Notes under the pieces: model-generated
The model's input: only the letters and a program-made list of their open reading frames with translations
Told to the model about the DNA's origin: nothing
Database searches by the model: none
From: Silicimonas sp.
Lineage (GTDB): Bacteria; Pseudomonadota; Alphaproteobacteria; Rhodobacterales; Rhodobacteraceae
Length of the DNA: 64,000 nt
Assembly: GCA_022820365.1 (NCBI GenBank)
Contig: JAJEFO010000061.1
Span: forward strand, 58,610-122,609
Direction of reading: 5' to 3'
Translations under genes and position numbers: made by a program
Shown here: in pieces, positions 53,913 through 63,881 of the stretch
Layout of the letters: the number at the start of each line of letters is the position of its first letter
Numbering within the stretch: the stretch's first letter is position 1

Positions 53913-53999
53913 GTTCACCTCCCCGTCAGTCATGGAAACCTTCGCCCGAATTCCGGCATCTGGCAAGATCGGATGGCCCCGACGACCGGATGCCATCAT

Positions 54000-55787
54000 T
54001 CATCCGGCGAAAGTGCCGCCTTCCGTGAACTGAAGTCGGGCCAGGCGAGCATAGAGCCCGTCATCCCCGACAAGGCTGTCGTGCGTCCCGGTTGCCACGA
54101 TCTTCCCTTCGTCGAATACAAGGATGCGGTCCGCTTTCTTGACTGTCGCGAGACGGTGGGCGATCACGACTGTCGTGCGATCCTCGGCCAGCCGGTCCAC
54201 AGCTGTCTGCACTGCTCTCTCGCTTTCGGCGTCAAGAGCGCTTGTGGCCTCGTCGAGCAGCAAGATCGGCGCGTCGCGCAGGATAGCCCTGGCAATCGCG
54301 ATTCTCTGCCTTTGTCCCCCAGACAGCATCACGCCCCTTTCGCCCACCTGCGTTGCATAGCCGTGGGGAAGAGCGTCCAGAAACTCGTGGGCGGCAGCGG
54401 CGCGGGCGGCCTCTCGGATCTCGTCATCGGTTGCATCAAGCCGACCGAAGCGAATGTTCTCATGCGCGGACGCGGCGAAGATCACGGGCTCCTGCGGCAC
54501 GAGGGCAATATGGCGGCGAAAGTCCGCCCGCTTGACTGTTCGCAGGTCCCGCCCGTCCAAGAAAATCGCGCCAGCGACCGGGTCGTAGAAGCGCAGGAGC
54601 ATCTGTATCACAGTCGACTTGCCAGCCCCGGAGGGGCCAACGAGAGCAACGGTCTCTCCTGGCTGAACAGTCAGGGAAACATCATTCAATGCGGACATTC
54701 CGGGCCTAGACGGATACGAGAAGTGCACGCCTTCGAAGGCGATTTCCCCACTCACCGGCACCTTGATTGGAGACGCATCGACCGGATCGCTCATGCCGTC
54801 GTCGGCGTTCAGGAGCTCGACCAGCCGCTCGGTCGCGCCGGCGGCGCGCATCAGTTCGCCCCAGATTTCGCTCAGGGCACCAACGGAACCCGCAACCATC
54901 ACCGAATAGATGACGAATTGGACAAGCTCACCCACCGTCATTGCGTCCATGCGGACATCCCGTGCGCCCACCCAGAGAACGCCGACAACGCCGGAGAAGA
55001 TCAGCGCAATCACGATCACCGTCATCAGGGCGCGCGTGGCGATCCGCTTTTGCGCGGACAGAAACGACTGCTCGGTCACGCCAGCAAATGCCTTGCGGCT
55101 TTCGGTCTCGTGCGTGAACGCCTGCACGGCCTGGACGGACACTAGGGACTCGGACGCGTTCCCCGAAGAGGCCGCGATCCAGTCCTGATTTTCGCGGCTG
55201 AGCGTACGGAGCCGTCGTCCAAGCACGATGATCGGAAAAACGATGACCGGCACAAGGAGCAGGACGAGACCAGCCAGTTTCGGCGATGTCACGAAGAGCA
55301 GCGCCAGCCCGCCTGCCAGGATGAGCACATTCCTGAGCGCGACGGACACCGACGAGCCGATGACAGACAGGATCAGGGTCGTGTCCGTCGTCAGGCGGGA
55401 AAGGACCTCGCCAGTCATGACTTGCTCATAGAATGCTGGGCTCATTCCGATCATGCGGTTGAAAACCGCGATCCGGATGTCTGCCACCACGCGCTCCCCA
55501 AGCCGGGTGACAAGGTAGTAGCGAAGCCCCGTCCCGAGAGCGAGCAGGAGCGCAAGGCCGAGTGCAGCCGTGAAGTAGCTGTCGAGAAGATCGGCAGCGG
55601 AGGTTTCGAATCCGTCAACGACCCGACGGACGGCGATCGGCAGCACGAGCGACACTACGGCGGTAAGCACCAGTGCAACGGATGCGACTGCAACCATGCC
55701 GCGATAATGTCGCACAAAGGGCCAGAGCGCCCGTAGCGCCCGGACATTCCGGGACTTGGCTCGGTTGTGCCCAGAAATGTCCGTCAT
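54000..55787 (-). CDS. ABC exporter (fused membrane and ATPase domains, MsbA/multidrug type)
   Basis: 595 residues from ATG 55787, with AGGGAG upstream. Residues about 25-310 are a six-helix exporter membrane domain (TVGELVQFVIYSVMVAGSVG near 290). The ATPase follows with Walker A GPSGAGKST near 383, Q-loop LVPQEPVIFA, signature [16 protein letters not shown], Walker B ILLLDEATSALD and H-loop VIAHRLAT. It works as a homodimer or a heterodimer with an unseen partner, exporting lipids or drugs. Close relatives are common in Rhodobacterales. Confidence 0.93.
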   Translation of the reverse strand: MTDISGHNRAKSRNVRALRALWPFVRHYRGMVAVASVALVLTAVVSLVLPIAVRRVVDGFETSAADLLDSYFTAALGLALLLALGTGLRYYLVTRLGERVVADIRIAVFNRMIGMSPAFYEQVMTGEVLSRLTTDTTLILSVIGSSVSVALRNVLILAGGLALLFVTSPKLAGLVLLLVPVIVFPIIVLGRRLRTLSRENQDWIAASSGNASESLVSVQAVQAFTHETESRKAFAGVTEQSFLSAQKRIATRALMTVIVIALIFSGVVGVLWVGARDVRMDAMTVGELVQFVIYSVMVAGSVGALSEIWGELMRAAGATERLVELLNADDGMSDPVDASPIKVPVSGEIAFEGVHFSYPSRPGMSALNDVSLTVQPGETVALVGPSGAGKSTVIQMLLRFYDPVAGAIFLDGRDLRTVKRADFRRHIALVPQEPVIFAASAHENIRFGRLDATDDEIREAARAAAAHEFLDALPHGYATQVGERGVMLSGGQRQRIAIARAILRDAPILLLDEATSALDAESERAVQTAVDRLAEDRTTVVIAHRLATVKKADRILVFDEGKIVATGTHDSLVGDDGLYARLARLQFTEGGTFAG

Positions 55788-55862
55788 TCGGCTCCCTCTT
55801 CGAACATCCGACACTTAAGCCTTGAAATCGTCACAAGGCGCCGAATGTCGACCAGATTGGGT

Positions 55863-55936
55863 TGGAGCGGGTAGCGGGAATCGAACCCGCACCAAGAGCT
55901 TGGAAGGCTCGTGTGATACCATTTCACCATACCCGC
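55863..55936 (-). tRNA. tRNA-Gly (anticodon TCC)
   Basis: A 74-base cloverleaf on the minus strand with encoded CCA. The acceptor GCGGGTA pairs with TACCCGC, the anticodon loop CTTCCAA gives TCC, and the T arm GCGGG-TTCGATT-CCCGC is intact. Discriminator base T. Confidence 0.95.
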
Positions 55937-56188
55937 CCGGGTGGTCTCGTGCTTATGTCATGGGGTATGGGGCGTCAAGCGTTGGACAAGCTCCAGCGCC
56001 CACGCTCTTGTACAGATGACCCGGTCATCACTGGCGGCGGAAGGAAGCGCATGCCGCCTCTGAGAACTGGAGTCCATGGCTGCATTTCACCGAAACCAAT
56101 ATCGTGTAGGAATTCTGGAATTGGACCGACTTGCGGTTCGCTGCCTCATGTTGCATCCCGCAACGAACGGTCTCGAAGGGGATTTGAC

Positions 56189-58036
56189 ATGCAACCCCGT
56201 ACACTGCTCGAAGCGCTCGAACTTTCTTTCACCGGCAAGTTGAGAGCCATCTACGATGTTCTTGACGGCAACAATAAGCCGCGGCCGGCACGCAAGGATC
56301 AACTCGTCTCGGCGATCAACCGGATTCTCTTGAACAGGGTCGAGGCCGAGTGGAACAGCCTCACGAGACACGAAAAGCTGGTAGTTCAGGAAGCCGTCCA
56401 CAATCCGCGCGGACTGCTTGACGTTGACAAGTTCACGGCCGTGCACGGCAAGGGGCCTGGCAAGCGGTTCACAGTTTCGAGGTACAACAACAGCAACACG
56501 GCGACCAAGCTCAACCTGTTCCTGCACTTGGGAGACAGGCACGACTCGCAGATCTGGATTCCCGAAGATCTCCAGCAATCCATGAAAGGCTTCGTCCCGA
56601 GGCCGAAAGAGCCGGAAGTGCGTTTCCTGGCCGAGCTACCGCCAACCGTGGATCTGGTGTCTTACCCGTATGTCTACAAGTCAGGAAAATATGTAAGGGA
56701 GGCGACAAGATCCACCGTTTCGATCGAGTGGCGCAACATGGAAACCACAGCAAAGTCGGGCCTGCTCGCGATGTTGAGCTTGATCGACGAAGGCAAGGTT
56801 TCGGTCAGCGCATCTACAAAACGGCCGTCGCAAGCATCCATGAAACGGATTGCAGGGTCGCTTGATGGCGGCGACTTCTATGCGTCCACCGAGTCTGAGG
56901 CCGAAGTAGGGCCGATCCAGGCATTCGCCTGGCCTCTGCTGGTACAGGCGGGACGGTTGGCGAAGCTGGACGGCTCTCGGCTCGAGCTTACAGCGGCAGG
57001 ACGCAAGGCACGTTCGGCACCTCCGCACGAAACGCTCAAGATGATTTGGAACCGCTGGCTTTCAACCAAGGTCATCGACGAGTTTTCTCGAATCGAGGCG
57101 ATAAAGGGACAGACTCGTGGCCGGGGGAAGTCAGCCATGAGAGCGGCGGAATGGCGACGCGGTGCGATTGAAGAGGCGCTCGCTCAATGCCCGCACCGAG
57201 GAGTCGTATCGGTCGATGACCTGGCCAGGTTCATGGTTGCCACGAACCTCGGATTCGAGGTGACTCGATTTCCGGGGACACTCTATGTCGACGATCCTCA
57301 CTACGGGCGCCTGTATGGCGAAAGCGCCACGCGCTGGGGCGTGCTCCAGGACCGGTACCTGCTGTGCTTTCTCTTCGAGTATGTTGCAACGCTGGGCTTC
57401 ATAGACGTTGCCTTTGTCCCGCCGGACGGGGCGCGAAAGAAGCCTTGGGAACCTACGGGATACTTCGATGGCTCCTTCTTGAGCCGGTACGACGGCCTGA
57501 AGTTCTTTCGAGTGACCGCGCTTGGAGCCTACTGCCTCAACGTGGTTGACGAATACAGGCCCGGGACCCCCCGGAAATCGACACCTGTGTCGGTCTTCCC
57601 GGACCTTCGAATCGTTATGCAGGGTGGTCGTCTGGATCAAGAGGAACGGGCCTTCCTGCGCAGCTGTGCCGACGAAGAGGAACCGGATTCCGTATGGCGC
57701 CTCAGCACGGAAAAGATGCTGAAGGCGGTCGAGACGGGTCTGGACACCGGGACCGTCCGGGAATTCCTGTCCGCGCGAGATGAACAGCCGCTACCCGAAC
57801 TCGTCGAAGGATTCCTGTCAAGGATCGAGTCGCGCGCACGTTCAATTCGACGTGCCGGAACCGGGGTCCTCTTCGAATGCGACAGCGAGGCAACCGTCGA
57901 ATCGCTTCTTTCTGACAGCAAGATCGCAAAATTCAGTTCACGCGCAGGCGAAAACAGGATTGTCGTCAACACATCTTCGGAACAGTCGTTCCGAAAGGCC
58001 GCACGAAAGATGGGGTTCGGATTCGACAACGGATAG
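56189..58036 (+). CDS. stand-alone XPB/Ssl2 helicase-associated-domain-like protein
   Basis: 615 residues from ATG 56189 (AAGGGG eight bases upstream), chosen over a longer frame that runs into the tRNA. The first part (about 1-150) resembles a SAP-like or winged-helix start (LLEALELSFTGKLRAIYDVL). The C-terminal third resembles the XPB/Ssl2 N-terminal domain that also occurs in bacterial helicase-associated proteins: PVSVFPDLRIVMQGGRLDQE, VWRLSTEKMLKAVETG, then VREFLSARDEQPLPELVEGF. No helicase motor motifs are present, and no helicase gene is adjacent. Perhaps a DNA-repair or defence accessory; this is uncertain. Confidence 0.6.
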   Translation: MQPRTLLEALELSFTGKLRAIYDVLDGNNKPRPARKDQLVSAINRILLNRVEAEWNSLTRHEKLVVQEAVHNPRGLLDVDKFTAVHGKGPGKRFTVSRYNNSNTATKLNLFLHLGDRHDSQIWIPEDLQQSMKGFVPRPKEPEVRFLAELPPTVDLVSYPYVYKSGKYVREATRSTVSIEWRNMETTAKSGLLAMLSLIDEGKVSVSASTKRPSQASMKRIAGSLDGGDFYASTESEAEVGPIQAFAWPLLVQAGRLAKLDGSRLELTAAGRKARSAPPHETLKMIWNRWLSTKVIDEFSRIEAIKGQTRGRGKSAMRAAEWRRGAIEEALAQCPHRGVVSVDDLARFMVATNLGFEVTRFPGTLYVDDPHYGRLYGESATRWGVLQDRYLLCFLFEYVATLGFIDVAFVPPDGARKKPWEPTGYFDGSFLSRYDGLKFFRVTALGAYCLNVVDEYRPGTPRKSTPVSVFPDLRIVMQGGRLDQEERAFLRSCADEEEPDSVWRLSTEKMLKAVETGLDTGTVREFLSARDEQPLPELVEGFLSRIESRARSIRRAGTGVLFECDSEATVESLLSDSKIAKFSSRAGENRIVVNTSSEQSFRKAARKMGFGFDNG

Positions 58037-58486
58037 CTGCCCGTTCGTCAGCTTCACTGTTTGGAGATTCTTCACGCATTCGCACTGAACGAGAAACAGA
58101 GTTCATTCCTGAAACCGGAATCCGAAAGGACTTGATCCGGGAGTTGGACAAACGGTCCAATTCCAAATGCCGCTTGATGGGTCTTTGCCCGAACAGCGCA
58201 AGGAGTTTGGTTTCTGAGTTCGAGAACATCAACAGAGCTATGACGAACCCTCTCTGCGAGAATTCTTGGCCGACTTGCCGACGCCTCACGCGGTCATTCG
58301 GAGCCAATTGCCGAAGCGCCGGGCCAAAATGGAACGGCATCGCCCAAATTCGCCATCACCCGACGTCGCGTAGACACGTCATCCTGACAATGTCCCGTAC
58401 CGCACTCGCCACTTTCCGCACGCTTTAGATGCTTGGATTGCAGTGACAGGCGTCCGGGACGCGGTAGCCCCAGTTCACGGTTCCTT
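58037..58486. other. 450 bp without a supported gene
   Basis: Between the helicase-associated protein and the Uma2 pseudogene. A minus-strand frame of 124 codons crosses it but matches nothing and overlaps the upstream gene. Confidence 0.4.
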
Positions 58487-58959
58487 TCATCTTCCCTTGC
58501 GTGTGTGTCCCGCCCCTTCTCCATTGCCTGCCTTTCCTGTACCGGCGATCACTTCGGGCCAGAGGGCATCAAGTGGGAAGATGATGGCATCGAAAGGCGG
58601 GAGCGAGACCGGCGCGTCACCGGCAAGTGTGGCCAGCAGCAGCCACTGCCCCTCGCGCAGCTCGAATGCCTCGAGCGTCCGTGCATCGGGGTCGACAAAC
58701 CAGAGGTGGCGGACTCCCTCGCGAGCATAGAGCGCTCGCTTCTCACCCAAGTCCAGCCGCCGGGACCACCATCGCCATAGTTGAACGGCGGGCTGATCTT
58801 GGCACTTATGCCGGAACTCGCCCAGGCATGGCGCGACGCTGGTCTCGGATGGGCGTGGAGGGTTCCGCCGATCACCTCTGCGACCTTGTGAGGCGGTGCG
58901 TCGAGCACGTGCTGATAGGTCGACCGGCGGGCTTCCTTGCGTCCAGCCCGTGCAGTCAT
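58487..58959 (-). pseudogene. Uma2-family endonuclease, frameshifted with internal deletion
   Basis: Two frames together give a Uma2/DUF820-type protein: the N-terminal part (TYQHVLDAPPHKVAEVIGGT, HPRPASRHAWASSGIS, GGPGGWTWV) lies in one frame, and the C-terminal part (EKRALYAREGVRHLWFVDPD, LEAFELREGQWLLLATL, APPFDAIIFPL-like) in another, with the switch near 58755. About 70 residues between them that normally carry catalytic acidic residues are missing. A dead relative of PD-(D/E)XK endonucleases. Confidence 0.8.
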
Positions 58960-59804
58960 GGTCCCTGCTCCTCCTGTTACGTCTGGCTTCCCGCCCACTC
59001 GACCTCACCAATCAAAAACAGCCCGTCGCGGCACTCATGGACGACGCTTCGCCTACCTGCAGACGTTCCTTGCCCAGCACCTTGGAGTCCCGACAGACGC
59101 ATCAGGACGCCCCGGCCATGTCGCAATCTTAGTCACCTAAAGAACGTGACAGCCAATTTGCCCGGATTTGATGATACCATCGTCAACTACATGCAAGGAT
59201 CGCCCACCGCATCCGCAGGCATTGGTCTCCGAAGTTCATGTGCAATCCTGCCTGGTCTCTTCTGGCTCATTGCCACTGAACCTTCTCGGATTGCCGCAGT
59301 CTCGATCCGAGAAGACCCAATGCGTGCTCGTCGGTTCTTCCGCAAAGGCATCGGTCATCGGACAGGCAACGGGCCAATGGCATCCTCGTTTGACCTGCAA
59401 ATCAGATTCGTACGGGCACGACACCTCCAGGCTTCATGCAACCTTTGGCTTTCGGCACGGTCGGTGAATTCGCCCGACATCCTGATCGACCGGACCGAGG
59501 CGCTTTCCTGCGCCAGACCTGCAGTGAGCATCTACTTTCCGGCTCACTGGGTCCGGATCGCTTCTTGCCCAGTGGGACATGCCACGGTGCCAAAACAAGA
59601 AGTGGGCCCGCAAGTTTTGAGGGTGGAGTCACGCCGCGTTTTCCGATCCAGCCCCATCCGAATGCAAATTTCACGCTGGGCGTAGACCGAACATGAACAT
59701 GAACATGAACGGACGGAAGAAACGCATGGATACCTCACCCTCGATCTTGCTTCAGGTCTGCAATTTGGTACTGAAGGCACATTGGACCATCGAGTGCACG
59801 GACC
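58960..59804. other. 845 bp upstream of the polyketide synthase gene, no gene seen
   Basis: Frames here are shadows without family matches. The region should include the polyketide synthase promoter. A short tandem repeat lies at 59689-59710. Confidence 0.4.
59689..59710 (+). repeat. GAACAT short tandem repeat
   Basis: GAACAT is repeated three times plus GAAC, about 100 bases before the polyketide synthase start. Such hexanucleotide runs can vary in copy number. No function is evident. Confidence 0.6.
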
Positions 59805-62800
59805 ATGGATCAATCGACACCTCAGATGTCAGTTGCCATCGTGGGCTACAGCTATCGTATGCCGGGAGGCATCCGGACCGACGACGACTTCTGGCGCCTG
59901 CTCAGCGAACGCGAAATCGTCCAGGAGCCGATCACTGACCGGTACGGCAGGGGCTATCGACCGATCGGCGGATACTCCGGTCCGAGCCGGTTCGCCAGCC
60001 CTTGGGAAGGATTGATCCGCGACGACGGCGAAAAGCTCTTTGATCGCGGGCTTTTCGGGATGTCCCAAAACGAAATGACACTGACGGATCCCCAGATGCG
60101 GATGCTGCTGACCAGTGCCTGGGAAACCTTCGAGCGTGTCGGATGGGACCTGCACGGACTGCGCAACAGTCAGACCGGGGTCTTCATTGGCGCCCAGGTG
60201 CCGGCGGTGGCGAGCTGGCGCCCGATGCATGGGGCCGGACCGTTCGACGTGACGACCCTCAGCGTGGCGATGCTGGCCAACCGCATTTCCTATCACTTCA
60301 ACCTGATGGGCCCCTCGATCACCTACTGTACGGCATGTTCCGCCAGCCTGACCGCGCTGCATTCAGCAATCAACGCACTTGTGTCCGGCGACTGCAGACA
60401 GGCGCTCGTGGGATCCGTGAACTATCTGGGTACATTCAGGCTAAGCGCATCCTTCAATGCTCTGGGAGTCATAAGTCCCGATGGGAAATGCCACTCCTTC
60501 GACACCGAAGCGAACGGCTACATGCGGGCTGAAGGAGCGTTCACGTACGCGATCAAGCCGCTCAAGGCGGCTGAGCGAGACGGAGACCCGATCTATGCCA
60601 TTGTGGAAGCGACAGCCGTCAATGCGGCCGGTGCCGCTGATGGAACGGGTGGCTTGGCCCAGGGGCGCTACATCACTGCGCCGACCCGGCACGCGCAGGC
60701 CGATCTTATGCGCACGGCCTGCATACGTGCGAGTCGGTCTCCCGGGGATTTCGACTATATCGAAGCCCATGCGACTGGCACCGCGGTTGGAGACCGCATC
60801 GAGGGGAATGCGATAGCCGAGGCATTCGGCGGCTTCGAGCGGGCCTCGCCGCTCCGTCTGGCCAGCGTGAAGAGCAACGTGGGGCACATGGAGGCCGCGG
60901 CATTCCACTGCGCCCTCTTGAAGGTCCTCATGATGATGCAGCGGCGCACTTTTGCCCCGATCTCCCGGAACTTCCTGGTGCCGAATCCAGAGATCGATTT
61001 CGAAAGTTGCCCGATGCAGGTGCAGACGGAGTGCGAGCCATTCCCAGATCATCCCGTCACAGTTGGCATCAATTCCTTCGGCTTTGGAGGGGCGAACGGG
61101 CACTGCGTGGTACGGGAATATCGTCCGGAGGAACCTCGGATCTGGTCGGTGCCGTTGGCGCCAGAGGCCGGTTTCATGGTCCCCCTGTCTGCGCGCACGA
61201 CCGAGGCGTTGACAGAAAACGCCCGGGAATTGCGCCGGACACTCGAAAGACGCGAGTTAGATCTCTATACCTTGGTCGGCAATCTCAGCCGACGACGCAC
61301 CCATTTCGGAACCCGCACCGCCTTTGCCGTGCGCAACCGAGAGGCGCTGATACAGGCACTGGACACATTCGTGGAAGAGCCCTCGCCGGTCACCACGGCG
61401 GCTGAGGAGGCGCCCCGGGTACTCATGGTGTTCTCCGGACAGGGCACGCAGTGGGCAGGTTGCGGACGTGATCTCTACCTTGCCGACCCTGTGTTTCGCC
61501 GTGTTGTCGACGCCATCGAGGAGCAATGGCGCGAGCACTCCGACTACTCACTGCGCGAGGCGTGCTTCTTTGCTCCGCAGGAAAAGCTGGACGAAGTGCA
61601 GTTTGCCCAGCCAGTGATCTTTATGCTGCAGTGCGCCATCGTCGAGTGGCTCAAGACTTGGGGCGTCTATCCAGCCTGCGTGGTCGGACACAGTTCAGGC
61701 GAGGTCGCGGCTGCCTACGCCAGCGGGGCACTCACGCTGGCGGATGCCACTCGCCTGGTCTTCCATCGCGCCAAACTCCAGCAACGCACTGCCGGCACGG
61801 GACGCATGCTCGCCATCGGTCTTGATCGCCCCGGGGTCGAAAGTCTGCTTGAGACTTTGCAGGCAACCGCCCAATCCATGAATGGACTGCCGCCGGGCGT
61901 CGAGATTGCCTGTGAGAACGCACCGGCCAGCACCGTGATTTGTGGCCATGAGTCTGCGTTGCAACCCATCATGGAGGAACTTGACCGGCGCAACTGGCAG
62001 TTTCAGCTGCTGCCGGGAAACATAGCCTTTCACTCGAGTGCGATGGACCCACTCCGGGATGACGCGCTGACAGACCTCTCTTTCCTGAACGGACGCGAAT
62101 TCAATGCCGAGGTGCCATTGGTGTCGGCGGTAACCGGCGCGAAAGAAGAGCGGCTGGACGCAGAATACTGGTGGTCAAACATCCGCCGGACCGTTCGTTT
62201 CTCCGCCGCGATGGAAACTGTCCGCCGCGACCTTCAACCGGATGCCGTGCTGGAGATTGCGCCGCACGGCGTCCTGCAACCCATGATCGCGCAGTGCCTT
62301 GAGGGTTCCGAACCGATGCCTGCCTGCATCCCGACACTCATGCGGGATTCAGATGCGTGTCTCGGCGTCCAAGCGGCCCTGGGAGCCCTGTTCCGGGCCG
62401 GCGTGGCGCTGGACTTCGCCGCGCAGTATCCGCGCCCGGAGCCCATCGCCCACCTGCTGCCCGGGCATCCGAGGGACGACCGGGTCGCGATGGACATCAT
62501 GTGCGACGATGAAATGTTCGTCCGTCAGGGGGAATACTCGCATGGCCCGCTGGTTGGTCACAAGGTGCCTTCCAGTCACATGATGTTCGAGGCACGCCTT
62601 TCGGAGCGCGATTTTCCCTGGATGGCGGACCATCGCGTCCATCATGCAGCAATCATGCCCGCCGCCGGCTACATCGAGTTGATCTTGGAAGCCTTCGAAG
62701 GTGTTCCCGTTCACATCGAGGTCCTTGAATTCCTCCAGCCCTGCCCCATCCCGAAGGTTCCGGTGCGACTGCAGACCACCCTCCACCCGGTTGCAAATGC

Positions 62801-63881
62801 ACCGGACACCTACACCTTCTCCATTTCGTCCCGACCTTATGATGTTGACGCCAGGAGCGAGCTGCATTGCCAGGGAAAGGTCCGACGGACGGACGCCAAC
62901 CATCCGGTGAAGGTGCCAATGCGACTGGAGGAGATAGACACGAACCGGTTCGCCCCTTCCATTGTAGCCGACGACAGCGACTTCTACGAACGCCTCGAAG
63001 CCGTTCTTAGCGAGACGTTCCAGTATGGACCCCACTTCCAGACCATCCGGCGCGTACTGATGGACACCGCGACCCGGGACTCCCTCGTCGACATCGAAAT
63101 GGATGAGACGTTGTGGACATCCGGAAAGGTCGAGGGCTACGTCTCGTGCCCCCCGCTTTTCGACGGAGGCTTGCAGATTTTCCTCTTCAATCTCCTCAAG
63201 TGGGCGGACCTCTTCGCCGTGCCCCGCCGTGCGGAGGACGTGACCTTTCTCAAGCCGCCGAGCGGTCCACGGATCACTTGCCACGTGACCAAGCCTGAGG
63301 AGGACTGGCTCGACGTAAATGAACGGGGTCAATACTCGGTACGCTTGGGCGAACGTTCGGGCGGCAGCATCGGCTTCTACGACGGCGACACCGGTGAACT
63401 GGTCGCTTACATCGGCAAGTACACTTATTTCACCTCCAACCCGCACTGGAACGACGTACTGGACAGCAAGCACGTGGTCTCCTGGCAGCCAAAGTTCTTC
63501 CCCGGTGGTCAGGGACTGGATGAATTGTTGCCATCCGGCGAGATTGGATCGGCCGAACTGATCGCCGCGATGCAGCGCCCGGTATCGGGCATGTCCCGAT
63601 CCTGCCGTGTGCTTGAAATTGCCGGAGACCGGGAGTCGAACGAGACCGCCCTCAAGAAATGCCTGGATGAACTCAACCGCGGGGATGCCCAGGCCGAATA
63701 CTGGCTTGCCAGCGACAGCCGGGAACGGACGAGGGAACACTTCGAAGAGTTTCACTCAAACGAAGCGGCGCTGCGTTTCGAGCGTCTCGATCTATCCGAT
63801 CCACCGACACTGGACAAAGGCCTGCTGCGGGCGGGTGCCGTCGAACTCCTCTTCCTGCACCGGTGTAGTTTTCTGCTTTAA
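59805..63881 (+). CDS. type I polyketide synthase (KS-AT-DH), truncated after the DH domain
   Basis: 1358 residues. The ketosynthase (about 10-440) is intact: Cys178 in CTACSASLT, His322 in EAHATGT and His361 in KSNVGHMEAAA. The acyltransferase (about 535-860) has VFSGQGTQWAG, Ser630 in GHSSGEVAAAY and AFHSSAMDPL, pointing to malonyl-CoA. The dehydratase (about 920-1200) has His943 in DHRVHHAAIMP, where the usual glycine is histidine, and Asp1120 in LFDGGLQ. A sequence like the start of a methyltransferase (RVLEIAGD, about 1265) follows, then the frame ends at LFLHRCSFLL. No ketoreductase or carrier domain is seen. It may be interrupted or frameshifted near 63864. No clear ribosome site for ATG 59805; ATG 59829 is an alternative. 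Confidence 0.88.
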   Translation: MDQSTPQMSVAIVGYSYRMPGGIRTDDDFWRLLSEREIVQEPITDRYGRGYRPIGGYSGPSRFASPWEGLIRDDGEKLFDRGLFGMSQNEMTLTDPQMRMLLTSAWETFERVGWDLHGLRNSQTGVFIGAQVPAVASWRPMHGAGPFDVTTLSVAMLANRISYHFNLMGPSITYCTACSASLTALHSAINALVSGDCRQALVGSVNYLGTFRLSASFNALGVISPDGKCHSFDTEANGYMRAEGAFTYAIKPLKAAERDGDPIYAIVEATAVNAAGAADGTGGLAQGRYITAPTRHAQADLMRTACIRASRSPGDFDYIEAHATGTAVGDRIEGNAIAEAFGGFERASPLRLASVKSNVGHMEAAAFHCALLKVLMMMQRRTFAPISRNFLVPNPEIDFESCPMQVQTECEPFPDHPVTVGINSFGFGGANGHCVVREYRPEEPRIWSVPLAPEAGFMVPLSARTTEALTENARELRRTLERRELDLYTLVGNLSRRRTHFGTRTAFAVRNREALIQALDTFVEEPSPVTTAAEEAPRVLMVFSGQGTQWAGCGRDLYLADPVFRRVVDAIEEQWREHSDYSLREACFFAPQEKLDEVQFAQPVIFMLQCAIVEWLKTWGVYPACVVGHSSGEVAAAYASGALTLADATRLVFHRAKLQQRTAGTGRMLAIGLDRPGVESLLETLQATAQSMNGLPPGVEIACENAPASTVICGHESALQPIMEELDRRNWQFQLLPGNIAFHSSAMDPLRDDALTDLSFLNGREFNAEVPLVSAVTGAKEERLDAEYWWSNIRRTVRFSAAMETVRRDLQPDAVLEIAPHGVLQPMIAQCLEGSEPMPACIPTLMRDSDACLGVQAALGALFRAGVALDFAAQYPRPEPIAHLLPGHPRDDRVAMDIMCDDEMFVRQGEYSHGPLVGHKVPSSHMMFEARLSERDFPWMADHRVHHAAIMPAAGYIELILEAFEGVPVHIEVLEFLQPCPIPKVPVRLQTTLHPVANAPDTYTFSISSRPYDVDARSELHCQGKVRRTDANHPVKVPMRLEEIDTNRFAPSIVADDSDFYERLEAVLSETFQYGPHFQTIRRVLMDTATRDSLVDIEMDETLWTSGKVEGYVSCPPLFDGGLQIFLFNLLKWADLFAVPRRAEDVTFLKPPSGPRITCHVTKPEEDWLDVNERGQYSVRLGERSGGSIGFYDGDTGELVAYIGKYTYFTSNPHWNDVLDSKHVVSWQPKFFPGGQGLDELLPSGEIGSAELIAAMQRPVSGMSRSCRVLEIAGDRESNETALKKCLDELNRGDAQAEYWLASDSRERTREHFEEFHSNEAALRFERLDLSDPPTLDKGLLRAGAVELLFLHRCSFLL

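Noticed and set aside
53412..55145. 577-codon plus-strand frame
   Set aside because: Antisense of the acyl-CoA synthetase and ABC exporter, both certain; no family match.
55862..56188. N-terminal extension of the helicase-associated protein
   Set aside because: The in-frame extension starts inside tRNA-Gly; ATG 56189 has a proper ribosome site.
58627..59685. 352-codon plus-strand frame before the polyketide synthase
   Set aside because: Partly antisense to the Uma2 pseudogene; cysteine/arginine-rich random-like translation.
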